64,000 nt of DNA from the NCBI GenBank assembly GCA_012064385.1, contig QRDG01001866.1, positions 372,001-436,000 on the forward strand, read 5' to 3'. The notes under the pieces were generated by a model. The model did not search any database. It worked only from the letters and a program-made list of their open reading frames with translations, and was not told the origin of the DNA. Shown here piece by piece: positions 35,735-47,700 of this stretch. This DNA is from Puccinellia tenuiflora. Lineage: Eukaryota > Streptophyta > Magnoliopsida > Poales > Poaceae. The position numbers and the translations under genes are program-made. The stretch's first letter is position 1. Every line of letters begins with the position of its first letter.

Positions 35735-35900
35735 ACAGCGCGCGATGTATCTATTCACAGCGCACTGGCGCCTGTTTACCGCGCGTGGGATTATAGCGCG
35801 GCTGCTGGAGCGCTGCTTTTGGCCCAGCGCACGCTAATTAAACTGGCGGTTTTTTCCGCGCGCGCCTTATTTAGCGCATCGGTTGGAGATGCTCATAGAT

Positions 35901-36510
35901 CTTTCACAAACTAGCCTTAGATGCACGCTAGATCTCACAATATTTTTTCTTAATTTAGAAAATTTAACACTAATTGCACATTAATTAGCTTGACAATTAT
36001 TATCCCTTCACTATACTGCTCAAAAAACAGCAAGGACACAATGATTTTGTTGATCTTCTTCAGTAGTTGACGACATATTATGGTGTTTTGCAATGTTCAT
36101 GATCCTAGTTATATGAATGCCTAAGGTATTGTGTAGTGTTTTTTCTTTATGTTTTGATGCCTAGAACATTTACTTTGTTATAGTGTTAAACAATCGAATA
36201 TGAATTTTGTTAGGTCTTCACAAATCCAGCCTTAATTGCACACTAGACCTTACAATATATCGTCTTAATTGAGCAAATTTAACACTAGTTACACATTAAT
36301 CAGCATACCGGACAATTATCATTCCTTCACTGGATTGCTGACCATACATGGACACAAATGATTTTGTTCATCTTTTTATAGCACGACGACATATCTTATT
36401 GTGTTGCAATGTTCATGATCCCAACTAAATGAATGTCCAAGGTATTTTGTAGTGTGTTTTTTCTTTATGTTTTGATACCTAGAACATTTACTTTGTTAGA
36501 GTTACAAAAT
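35901..36510. repeat. two-copy tandem repeat of about 312 bp upstream of MAP65
   Basis: The block from CTTTCACAAACTAGCCTTAG at 35901 recurs from GTCTTCACAAATCCAGCCTT at 36213. Shared strings in both copies include AAATTTAACACTA, GCAATGTTCATGATCC, TTTTTTCTTTATGTTTTGAT and CTAGAACATTTACTTTGTTA. It is AT-rich and non-coding and ends about 250 bp before the likely MAP65 transcription start. Confidence 0.75.
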
Positions 36511-36739
36511 TTGAGTAGGAGTATGATCAGTGAGAAGCATGATCAATGTGTGATGTATAACGCGCAAATCGAACAAGATGAAGCGACCAACTACAAGAGT
36601 ATACTTAGCCATTGTCTGTCAAACCCTAAATGGGCTTGCTCCTTTTTCTCGATGGAGTAGCACAATAAAAAGGACGAGCACTCAATCAAAGAATAATAAA
36701 GAACAAGTAAAAAAAATAAAGAAGAAAAAAAAATCAGAT

Positions 36740-36953
36740 TGCCCCTCTTTGACTCTTCTACCTTTTTTCGGCCGTTTTCTCTCCTCCCTGTCAACCTGCG
36801 TCCGCCTCCTCACTCTCCCCCTTTGACTGCGCCTCTCTCTCCTCTCTCTCTTGCGGCGGCCGTCACCGCACGCGCACCCCGCGGTTGCAGAACCCTCGTC
36901 GCGGGAGCACGAGGCCGAGAGGAAGCCAGAACCCTAGCCCGGGCGGCCCGAAG
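36740..36953 (+). other. probable 5' UTR exon and promoter-proximal region of the MAP65 gene
   Basis: A pyrimidine-rich CCTCTCTCTCC stretch and a GCCAGAACCCTAGCCC motif, typical of grass 5' UTRs, end at the donor AAG/GTAAGG (36953/36954). The next acceptor with a start codon close by is ATTGCAG/ATTG at 38080/38081. This predicts a leader intron of 1127 bp before the ATG at 38095. The transcription start is not fixed by a clear TATA box. Confidence 0.55.
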
Positions 36954-38094
36954 GTAAGGAGGCCTCCGCGCCGCCATTGTCTCCCCCCTCCCTAGGCGCC
37001 GCCCCTCTATCGCGGCGCTTCTTTAGTTTCCTGGCGCGTCCGCGGCGATTTGTCCGCTGGAAATGAGGGCTCGTGGGGTTTCCCGGTGCTTGGGGTAGGG
37101 TTTGGGGGCGGGTTTCTTGGTCTTCTCGGTGGGTTCGTCCGGGTTTGCGCTCCGGATTCCTTTGGGTTTGGGAGGGTTTTTCTGGGGGTTTCTTGATTTC
37201 TTTTTCTTGCGCCGGCGCTTGGGTCGGAGACATCTTAGCGATCTCTCCGGGGTTCTCGCGCGTCTGGTTGCCATGCTGGAGGGTTGGATTGGATCTTTGA
37301 GTGTTTAGATACACCGAATTGCATGTTCGATCCAAGATTGTTTCTTTAGAAATTAGAAGAGTTGTTAATTCCCGCAAGAACACTCCGGAAATTTAGGAGT
37401 TAATGTTTGTCTGGGGAATTAGGTTTGGAGTTCTAACAAAACCTTGTGATCTGGCCATTGTGCTTTTGTCGTTGTTTTCTTGTGGAGAATTGATAAACCT
37501 AGTACAGAATCTTGTCGCCAGATGGAATTTACTGTCTAGAATCTTAATGCTTCAACGTTTTCTGAACATCCAGAAATGTATGGTTGAGGTGACGCAAGGC
37601 ATGCGCAGCAGGTGAATTTATCCAAATGGCCGATTGGACGTAGTAACATTTCTTGGACGTTTATGAAGATATATGCAGTAATTCTTCTGGCAGAACTGGG
37701 TATTAGTCAGTGTGCCCTCGTCTTGATTATCTGTGTTTATATATTCGAGTAACTTATGTTTGCAATTGCTATCAAAGTGATTCAGTTTCCTTTCAGAGTA
37801 TCACAACAGTGCCCAGTAGGTTTCTTGGTATTTAGTTTGTACAGTCTAGAAATTCGCAGCATACATAACTGGTACTTATTTGCTAGTGGTCTAAAATTGC
37901 AGCATACCTTGAGCCCTTGACAAATCAGGCTCTGGTTTTTGAACTGGTTTTCTCCTGTCTGGTTCTTACACAGATGGGTCTGCAAACTTATGGATTTTTA
38001 TGGTGCATGAAGTAAACATGTATTAAATTATAATTGTTTGACTTCAATTTACCTGAAACCATCTTTCATCATCATTGCAGATTGTTGAGCTAAA

Positions 38095-41000
38095 ATGGGA
38101 GTGGCAGGTCACAACGATCCTTTGTTAGGTGAAACCACATGCGGATCTTTGCTTCAGCAACTACAGGTGCTTTGCCCTGTCCCACTCTCTTAACATACAT
38201 TGTCTTTTATCTTGTGCTTTATTAGAGCTAATTTAAAACGATGGCAACACAAACTCCATTTGAACTCCTTATATACATCAATAAGAGTGAACATATCATC
38301 TCTTAACCAGGAAGATACAATAATTTAATGGCGACTGATGGGTGTTATTTCAGCTGATATGGGATGAGGTCGGTGAGAGCGACGATGATCGCGACAAGAT
38401 GCTACTTCAGCTAGAGCAGGAGTGCTTAGATGTTTATAGGAGAAAGGTTGAGCAGGCTTCTAGTTCCAGGGCATGTCTCCTTCAACAACTAGCCAACTCC
38501 AAATCTGACCTTACTAGACTCCTCTCTTCACTGGGAGAACTGTCTATTTCTGGCATTATAATTGTAAGTATCTGGTAATTGCCACTCAAATTCCATGTCA
38601 ACCTGGCTCCTTTATATGTACAAGTATACTTAGTTGATACTTGATACTTTGTCATAGTTCTGCTTTCTATTTTTTCATTTCTGATAGACTTTGAAGTATA
38701 ATATATCTCTCTCCGCAAAGAAAAAAATTATGCTATCTCATCCGCTTATATAGTGCATATGTCTCCTTTCCACTGATTTACAGCCTGACAAGACAACTGG
38801 TACACTCAAGGAGCAACTAGCAGCAACATCACCATTCTTGGAACAACTCTGCAGGAAAAAAGAGAAGAGGGTGAAGGAGTTTGCTGATGTACAACTCCAA
38901 ATTCAAACAATACGTGGTGAAATCGCAGGGAGTCTACAAGTTGGTGACCACTTGGAAACACCCCATGTGGACGAGGATGATCTTTCAATGAAGAAATTAA
39001 ATGAATTTCTCTTTGAACTACAGGCACTACAAAAGGAAAAGGTTGGTATTGATTCTGTGTTTGATTTGCACAATCTAAGAACAGGTTATTTTTCTGTTCA
39101 TGTGCCAATGTTCCAAACATCAGAGCCTAGAGGAGTTCTAAGTTTGGTAGTACAAAAATAAATTTGCATTTTGTTTTTCATTTTTTTTCTTCATATGCCA
39201 AGGCTGCATAACCTAAATAATCAACAACCCCTTGATGTTTGATGCCTAACACCACAATTATGTACCATATTAGTGACCAAAGCAATAGGCTACTGATACA
39301 GCTGCTAACTGTTATTGCAATATATGTACTCTGGCTTATGTAAAATACCCTGACTTGACATGGCATTCTCTTCTGTATTGCAGAGTAATAGGCTGCACAA
39401 GATTCTCGACTTCGTGAGCTCAGTGCATGATCTTTGTTCTGTCCTTGGGTTGGATTTCTTGAGCACTGTTACTGAAGTTCATCCTAGCCTCAATGACTCC
39501 GTCGGTGCTGACTCCAAGAGTATTAGTGATGAAACACTATCTAGGCTGTCTAAAATGGTGACTGAACTTGAAGAAGAGAAAGTAAAGAGGCTTGAAAAGG
39601 TAAATTTGCAGTGAGCCTGTTGTTGTTGCATATATCTTGTCTTTAAGTGTCTTCGATATGTCTATATCGTGTGATTCTGTTTCTAATTAAATGCTATGCT
39701 CTCGTAGATTCAAGCTCTAGCTTCCCAGCTAACTGACCTTTGGAACTTAATGGATATCACTGTGGAGGAACGGCGACTTTTTGATCACGTCACATGCACT
39801 ATGTCCTCACCATTGGACAGAGTGAGAGCTCCAGGAGCTCTGGCTCTTGATGTAATTGAGCAGGTTAAGATGTGTTTTCTTCTTTCATTGAGTTGGACTT
39901 ATTGATAAAGCAGAAAATTATTGTTCACCTGTGGCCTGACATATTTTGCACTCTAAAGGCTCAACTTGAAGTTGAAAGGCTGGATCAGCTAAAAGCTAGT
40001 AGGATGAAGGATATTGCATTCAAAAGGCAGACTGAACTTGAAGATATCTATGCCCGGGCTCATATTGCAATAGATACTAGTGCTGCAAGAGATAGAATAC
40101 TGTCTGTTATTGATTCTAGTATGTTTGAGCCTTCAGAACTACTTGCTGATATGGAGAACCAGATACTTAAAGCAAAAGATGAGGCCTTTAGCAGGAAGGA
40201 CATACTGGAGAAGGTTGACAGGTGGATGTTAGCATGTGAAGAAGAGAGCTGGCTTGAAGACTATAGCCGGGTATGCAAATTTGTTACCTTACTTTTTCTC
40301 TGTCTCCGTTTTAATAACTGGAATAGAGAATCTGGTGTTCCTGTAGCATTGTTCTCCTGATTCTGTTCTCCTTCGCAGCAGCCTGTTTTTCTGGCACTTG
40401 TTTAACTGTGGACTCTTACACTGATGTTCCCCTTATTGGCAGGACGATAACAGATACAGTGCAACTAGAGGTGCACATCTGAACCTTAAGCGTGCAGAAA
40501 AAGCTCGTGTTTTGGTTAATAAAATTCCAGGTATGTTCTGAAAATTGTTTCTCCTTGGGAATTGCATCGTATTACCCGTGGCCACCGCCATGGGCTCACC
40601 ATGTTAAATACATCTTACATGATTTGTGATTGGTACATGAATGCTAGCCCTAATCTGATATAACTTCTCATGAATATGTTTGCTGCAGCTATTGTCGACA
40701 TGCTGGTGTTGAAGACCCAGGCTTGGGAACAAGAGCACAACACAGTGTTCACCTATGATGGTGTCCCTCTTCTTGCAATGCTGGACGAATACAGAATCCT
40801 GAGACAGGAGAAGGAGGAAGAGAAGCGGAGAATGAGGGTATTCCTTTCTGCCATTCCTTGTCTTCTCCGATGTCTGGTTCCCTTATCATCTCCCCGCATC
40901 CCATACTAACTTTTCTCTATGCCATTCCAGGACCAGAAGAAGATAAACGACCAGCTAGCTGCCGAGCAGGAGAAGCTGTTCGGCTCGAAACCGAGCCCAG

Positions 41001-41209
41001 GCCGTCCCCAGTCCGCAAAGAAGTTGCCTGGCCCTCGTTCCAACGGTGGCGCGGTGAATGGCACGCCGAACCGGAGGCTATCGGTGCTGCAGAACGGTGT
41101 GCGGTCGGCGAGCCGGGATGGGCGTAGGGAGATTGGTAGGCCGTCTGCGCCAGTGAACTACGTGGCCATTGCCAAGGATGATGTGGCTTCGCAAGCGTCA
41201 TCAACTTGA
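38095..41209 (+). CDS. MAP65: microtubule-associated protein MAP65 (MAP65-1/2-like)
   Basis: Nine coding exons: 38095-38166, 38354-38563, 38784-39041, 39384-39599, 39708-39863, 39959-40270, 40443-40530, 40689-40837 and 40931-41209, all with GT-AG borders, give 579 residues, the usual MAP65 length. The N-terminus has LLQQLQLIWDEVGESDDDRD, followed by long coiled coils that dimerise the protein. The conserved C-terminal microtubule-binding region holds SRKDILEKVDRWM, EEESWLEDYSRDDNRYSA and RGAHLNLKRAEKARV. A basic, Ser/Pro-rich tail (RPQSAKKLPGPRSNGG) ends in NYVAIAKDD. Family role: bundling antiparallel microtubules in the cortex, preprophase band and phragmoplast, regulated by phosphorylation of the tail. 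The donor at 38563 adds two extra isoleucines compared with what I know of the Arabidopsis protein. The gene converges with the IQD gene; the stop codons are 414 bp apart. Confidence 0.95.
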
Positions 41210-41623
41210 CAGCATGGCTTCTCGGCGAGCCAGCGTGGCAGAAATATATTTGTGCAGTAGTCGGGAAATTATAGAGCTTAGCTTAGCTTTAGCTAGGTGG
41301 AAGCGAGTGGAATGATATAGCCGTGGCTGGATTCGCCTCGGTTGACTGGGTGGATGTTCGTCTTGTGTTGTAGATCGAATGCTATGGAGAACTGACATTG
41401 TGACATATAATCTTCTCGCTGTCTGCTCTGCGTACCTTGTTTAGCAACTACTCTTTCAATGACCAACTCAGCAAGCTCCAGATGAACTGGTTTATGCATC
41501 CAAATCAATCACACATTTTAGCACCAGGTAACGAAAAAAGAAAGAAAAATCATGGCAACACCAGCGCACACAGCAATCCGGGTCTGAGGAAGCTATGTAT
41601 GTAATTCATCGAGAGTTATGCTT

Positions 41624-43342
41624 TCAGTAATCCGTTGGAGGTTGGCGGGGATCGTAAGCGACAGCATCGGCCTCGGCTTGACGATCCTTCTTCAGTTGCT
41701 TCTCATCTCTCTGCCGCGCCTTCTTGCTCACCTTGATTGGATCGATCATGGCACAACATTTCGCAGTTATTGGATCAGTAACAAGGTTAGCGATGGCGGT
41801 GATTTGAGGGGCTTTGATCGTTACCTTGTGTGATCTGGCTTGGAGCCCGTGGTCGGAGGCCGCCGCCGCCACCTTCCGCCGCGGCAGGTTCCGCGCGCCC
41901 CTGGGCCGGTTGTTCTTGCCTGGCCTGTAGCAGCTGAGGCCGCTCCGGCCGCCGGCGCTGGACCCGTCGAAGCTGACGGCGGCGGACACGTCGTTGGACC
42001 CGCAGCTCTCCTTCTCCTCGACGGATGCGGCGGCGACGTCCTGCCGCCTCCTCACCGCCACCACCACCCGCCGCCCGGCCACCGCCGACCCGGCGTCCGC
42101 CGCGTTCTTGCTCGCGCAGTCGTCGGCGGGCTCGGCCTGCCGCGTCGCCATCCACCGCTCCAGCCAGCTCCACCCCACGTTGAACTCCCCCTGCTCCGAC
42201 CGCGACGACCGCTTCTTCGTGCCGCCGCCGCTCCTCAGCTGAATGCAGGGCACACAGAGATGAGAGATCACATCGTCACTTACCTCCGAAACTGAATTCT
42301 ACACTACACTAGTCGATCGACCGTCGCCTGAGAGGAAGCCAGAGCTTCACCGACCGACGGGACGGGACGGGACGGACGCGCGCACCTGCTGCGAGAATGC
42401 GTAGGCGAGTGCCCGCTCACGCCGCGTGGTCGCCTCCATCCGGCTCTGGATCCTCATCCGCAGCACGTTGGAGCTGAGCGTGCTGTCGTCCCACTCCTCC
42501 TTGGCCCTGAAGACCTGCTGCGGCCGCGCCTTGTGGCTAGTCCGGTGCTGCGCCGACGGCGTGGGCGACGAGCCGCCGCCGCCATCGTCGCTCAGCCGGA
42601 GGTTGCTGAGGGACTCCCCGACCTGGACCTCCACCGACGCCGCCATGGACGCCGAGGCGGGGCTCCTGGGCTCCTCCTGTTCAGCGTAGAGGCCCTCATG
42701 GCCTGAACTTCTCCTCAGCACCTCCTGCAACAGCCGCCGCCTTGCCTGCAAGCACCACCGCATCAGCACGAGCGTAGTCGCGACTCTCGTCAGATATTCT
42801 GTCTTTGGGATCGGGAACGCACCATGAATCTCCTGAATGCCGACTGGATCACCCTCGCGGCTTCCTCCTCGCCGAACGGCGGCAGGCCGTCGTACTCGGC
42901 GTTTCCCTGAATCCGTCGCTGAAGCTCTTCAGGGCTGCTGAAGCTGTCTTCTACACCACCACCGTTCACGTCGCTGCTGCTTTGATGACGTGCCACCGGA
43001 ACTTGGGTCATCGCGCACGTCTCGAAGCTTCCGGCAGAGACGACCGTCCCGTCATCGTCGTCATTGTCGTCGCCGTCGTCCTGGTCTGCGGCCGCCGCGG
43101 CGCCGGGCTCGTCGCCGCAGAGGTACAGCCTGAGAGAACCCCATCTCCTCTTGTGATCGCCCGGGCTCCTTTCCTGTAGAAGAAAAATGCCCGTAAGTCG
43201 CTGCGGTCAGTCATTTCAGCACACCGCAAAACTCAGGTTCTGTCGAGAGTGCACGCACGCTGTGGGTGGCGCCGCCGCCGCCCGCCGAGCCGCAGGGGCT
43301 CTTGGAGAGGACCCTCCGGACAATGCCGCCGGCGAGGCCCAT
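41624..43342 (-). CDS. IQ67-domain (IQD) calmodulin-binding protein
   Basis: Four exons on the minus strand: 43342-43259, 43173-42823, 42745-42386 and 42238-41624, phase 0 throughout, 469 residues. The start MGLAGGIVRRVLSKSPCG and the following KRRWGSLRLYLCGDE are standard for IQD proteins. The IQ motif, ARVIQSAFRRFMARRRLLQEVL, is split by a phase-0 intron after FM, the hallmark position of this family. A basic C-terminal region (VFRAKEEWDDSTLSSNVLRMRIQSRMEATTRRERALAYAFSQQ, residues about 220-265) is the microtubule-targeting DUF4005-type area, followed by WSWLERWMATRQAEP. The protein is expected to bind calmodulin and act as a scaffold at microtubules, membrane or nucleus. An acidic Asp-rich run lies in exon 2. 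No break was seen. Confidence 0.93.
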
Positions 43343-43572
43343 CGATCGCTAGCTTACACCGGCTGGCCGGCCGACACGCCGACGGAAGAGAGCAGAGTAT
43401 CACTGGCGAGCTGAACCAGAGTGATGGACGGGACCGTGCCCTTGTAGCGAGAGACCGCGTCAGCGGGCGGGCGTGGACGTGTAAGTAGTACGGACCGGCT
43501 AAATCCAAAACGTGCAAAGCGCTCCCAGCGTTGGTCCGGTGCAGCTTTGCATTGTGGTAAAGGCGCGGGCAT

Positions 43573-44274
43573 TTGATTGGCGGATCCGTGGGGGGAGGTG
43601 GCCACGATGATGGCGAGACATGGCCCCATGTGTTGCTTTCTCTTTGGGGTCTGGCAGAGGAGGCTTTAGAGCTGGACTCGAACGTCTTCTTCCACACTGC
43701 TCTTCCTTCTAAAAATGGTCCGCAGGACCTCGTCGACCACCCGACATTAACCGTGGACAGTCCCTACTGGGACACGTGGTTCCGCTATGAGCAGGACGCA
43801 CGGCGCAGACGGCCTTCAGGGCCGTGCAGCCACCGCCCTGACGCGGCCCTGCTCCGCCACCCGCCCCCATCGGTGAAGGAGGAGGAGGCGGAGGAGGAGC
43901 AGCAACAAGGCGCCGACCCGAAGGAGGATGACCTCCTCCTCGCGTAGGTCATGGAGGAGTCCAAGCGCATCGCCTCCGCGCATGAGATGAGGATGTGTCC
44001 AGGCCAGGCCGCGACAACGCACTACGCCAGTCCACCATGGAGGCCCAGAATCAGCCGTCGCCGCCGTGGTGGTACGAGACGATGGAGCTGGAGCTGCCGC
44101 CGGTGGCACCTCTCCCCAAGGGGCTCATCGGCTAGCACTGGAGTTGGAATGGCCCGATCTCCGAGCTGTATCCGCCGTCAGAGCAACCGCAGGAGCGGCC
44201 ACCGACCCATCTTTGGGCCCGCCGCTGTTCATCGACCACTGATCGACCTGTGTGACGACAACGACGAGAAGTAG
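43573..44274 (+). pseudogene. degenerate frame of an uncharacterised repetitive gene family
   Basis: Two consecutive + strand frames (43573-43947, 43951-44274) and an overlapping third frame (SPPWWYETMELELPPVAPLPKG at about 44035) suggest one GC-rich coding sequence with at least two shifts and a stop. Acidic Glu/Gln runs and a final LIDLCDDND block are of a kind found in repeated hypothetical genes of grasses. I do not recognise a domain. The sequence to about 44640 has a CGGACATGGCCGAAAATTCTG-like block often seen at the ends of Triticeae repeats. Function unknown. Confidence 0.3.
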
Positions 44275-44779
44275 GCCGGCGACAGCTTACGACAAGGTTT
44301 ATCTAGGGTTATCTAGTTTGTCTTAGTTTGTAGACAAGCCGTTTGTGTCATCCTCCACCTATCTATAAATCAAAAACAGTCTTTTCTGGCCTGTTAATGA
44401 AAAAAATGGAACGACCGCGTTGGATGCACTACAGGCGACCCGGACATGGCCGAAAATTCTGTCCGTTCTCCGACCTAAACAAATGGAAAATGGACCCAAA
44501 TTATATCTGTTTAAATCGACACGTTGGAGTTTCCCCTACGGTCAGTCTACTCATCATAAATGGAGTACAGTACAGACCACAACAGAGACTGTCGACATCT
44601 GCACAGGTGGGGCTCGTAGGCGCCTACACGGTTCAGGTAGTCCATGAATGTGTCGGCAGGGGGTTGCAGTGCAACCGCGAGTGAGCGTTCAGAGAGAGAA
44701 AAGAGATTACCAGGAAATATGTCGGATGGGTCCGGGGATAAAGGTTCTAGACGTGCACGCTTTTTAACTGGATCCTCAC

Positions 44780-47700
44780 ATGGCTCGCTCGCCTCATCCA
44801 ACCTAATCTTTGGCCTTTGCTTTGCTTGCGACCGGGTGCAGGTATATTCCTCTCTGTCACTCACTCACTCTCGCTCCACTCTCTGCAGATCTCACTACAT
44901 GCCTGCCGACAGTAGCATCTCAGAGCCCGGCCAGGAACAAGCTCTCAACTGATGAAATGGAGCGCAGGGTGATGAAATGGAGAAACCTAAGCAAAAATGA
45001 AGGCAGGACGCAAATGAGCAGGCAAACATTAGGACTGGATGTAGCTAGCTAGCCGTTATATAGCAAAGCAAGAAGTAATGTTTGCCAGAGATTTACTACA
45101 AAAACCTAAGACGACATAGGTAGGCCATGTATGTCTCCCAGTTGTTGTCCCTTCTAGTACATCCGACATATTCCGTCTAAGAAAAGTACGTCTGACCTAT
45201 GCATGCTACAGAAGCTTAATTATGCAAATGAGGTAGGTAAGGCCATCAATCATCATATTAGTACTTACCAATATCTTCACTTATTCAATCTTTCAGCCAC
45301 AGGCGCAGGGTGTGAGTAATGTGATCAGGTCAAGTTCCGCATAGCTCATCGCGGAAGAGAACCTGGAGGATGGATAAATTTGAGGGAAAAAATTGAACGA
45401 AACAAATATTCTCGATGACCATGAGCAGCATAAACATCACTTATTTCATCTATGGTTCATAGACTTATACTTAAATCCTAAGAAATTAAGCCATCAGGCA
45501 GTATCGGAATCTATAAATAGTTAAATACCATTAGAATGAAGGGAGTTGCTAAACTGGCGAATCAGGCAGAAATCGTGCAGGAAGAACACAAGGACTTGTG
45601 CATTAGGATATGTCTATATGCTTCATTTCATATCATTATTTAAGGCTTAACCTTTCTTTCTCCAACAAATGTCAGCTGTATTCGAAGTTCACCAAAAGTG
45701 CATGGGAGAGAGTTGTGATGCCAGATAATACGACGTTGATATTAAGCATAGGTGTTGATCATTGATGTTTCTCTAACGATCAATACTGTTCAGTTGATTT
45801 CAGTACCATGAATATCAGGAGAAATAACAGCAAACACTGGGTACTATTTGTCATTATCACCAAGAGGGAGCTTGTCAATGAACAACTAATTATATGGAAA
45901 AAAGTTGCAACATCAAACAATACGACTGCGTTCAAACCATGTATTATGCATAAGATGATTTGAGGTTTCTGTATATGCCATGTATGTCGAAGATGAGTTC
46001 AAGCTCAAGACACACATATGCCTCTGAAGAAATTACACAAAACTATCGTAAAGATATTCGAAAAAACCTTTGGAGCTGGGTTAATAACAGGTTAAATGCT
46101 ACTAACTATGCTATCTGCTAGTAATGGAAGCGAGCATTTCATGTATCTAAGCAAAGATCAGGAAAAAAAGCCAACATGTGGACAACTCGCCTGACAATTC
46201 CACTTTTGTGTTCATGCGAGCTGAGCACATCCAGTCCAAGCTTGACATTTCTAACAAGCATTGCACCCACATAAACCATATGCCGCCAAGCAGATAATCT
46301 TTGGCCTGCTTGCTACCGGGTGCAGGTATATTCCTCTCTGTCACTCACTCTCAACTGAAATCTCGACTCTGTCATGCTGCAGATCTCAGTACCTGCCTGC
46401 CAACAGTAGTATCTCAGAGCCCAGCCCAGAACCGAACTCTCAACTGATGAAATGGAGAAACCCAAGCAAAATGAAGGCAGGACGTAAATGAGCACGCAAA
46501 GATAGCCGTTATAGCAAGCAAAAAGTTATGTTTGCCAGAGATTTACTACAAAAAACTAAGACGAAATCATCGACATAGGTAGGCCATGTATGTCTCCGAG
46601 TTGTCCCTTCTAGTACATCTGACATATTCCATCTAACAAAAAGTACGTCTGAGATATGCATGCTACAGAAGATTAATTATGGAAATGAGGTAGGTGAGGT
46701 CATCAATCATCATATTAGTACTTACCAATAGCTCCGCTTATTGAATCTTTCAGCCGCAGGGTAAGAGTTCTCTCTCCTAGCATAACGGGAGCATCGTCCT
46801 CTGTCATATACACGAGTAGTAATATGAGGTCAAGTTTCACATAGTTCATCATCGCGGAAGAGAACCTGAGGATGGAGAAATGTAAGAAAAAAAAACAAAT
46901 ATTCTTGATGACCATGAGCAGACTAAACATCACTTCTTTGATCTATGGTTCATAAACTTCTACTAAAATCCTACGAAATTCAGCCATCAGATATTATCGG
47001 AATCTATAAACAGTTAAATACCATTAGAATGAAGGGAGTTGCTAAACCGGCAAAATCGTGAAGGAAGAACACATCGATCAAGGACTTGTGCATTAGGATA
47101 TGGCTATATGCTTCATTTCATATCATTGTTTAAGGCTTAACCTTTATTGCTTCAACAAATGTCAGTTGTATTCGAAGCTCACCAAAATTGTGTGATCCAC
47201 AGCAAAACCTAAGCATTTTTGTGTGGCATGGAAGGGAGTTGTGATGCCACCATGCCAGATAATACAACGTTCATAATAAGCATAGGTGTTAATCGTTGCT
47301 ATTTTCCATAATAAGCATATGTGTTAATATGACGTTGATAATAAGCATAGGTGTTAATCCTCACATGGCTCACCCACCTCATCCAACCTAAACCTTTGGC
47401 CTTTGCTTGCTACCGGGTGCAGGTATATTCCTCTCTGTCAGTCACTCTTGCTCTACTCTCAACCGAAATCTCAACTCTATCGTGCTGCAGATCTCACTAG
47501 GCTCTCTACCTGCCTGCCGACACTAGTATCTCGGAGCCTATCCCAGAACCAAGCTCTCAACTCTGAAGTGAAGCCTCAGCCCGAAAGGTGAGAACAGGTA
47601 AAACTCCCCGATGCTTCTGGCTGAATCCAGCTTGTAGCGCGGGCTGATGAAATGGAGAAACCCAAGCAAAAATGAAGTCAGGACGTAAATGAGTTGGCAA

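Larger units (their letters stand above)
30392..35894 (-). mobile_element. PIF/Harbinger element with transposase, split by two later insertions
   Basis: GAGCATCTCCAAC at 30392 and GTTGGAGATGCTC ending at 35894 are the terminal inverted repeats. The flanks read TTA on the left and ATA on the right, a possible degraded 3-bp duplication. The element encodes a DDE transposase on the minus strand. It is interrupted by an Angela-like LTR (31636-33338) and a TG...CA element (34224-35734). Without these it would be about 2.3 kb. A G run near 34107-34125 lies upstream of the transposase. The region before the transposase is rich in GCGC, typical of subterminal sequence in this superfamily. Confidence 0.8.

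Noticed and set aside
46313..46495. Small open frames in the triplicated region as separate genes
   Set aside because: Each is present in only one copy of the repeat and broken in the others, so they are not independent genes.
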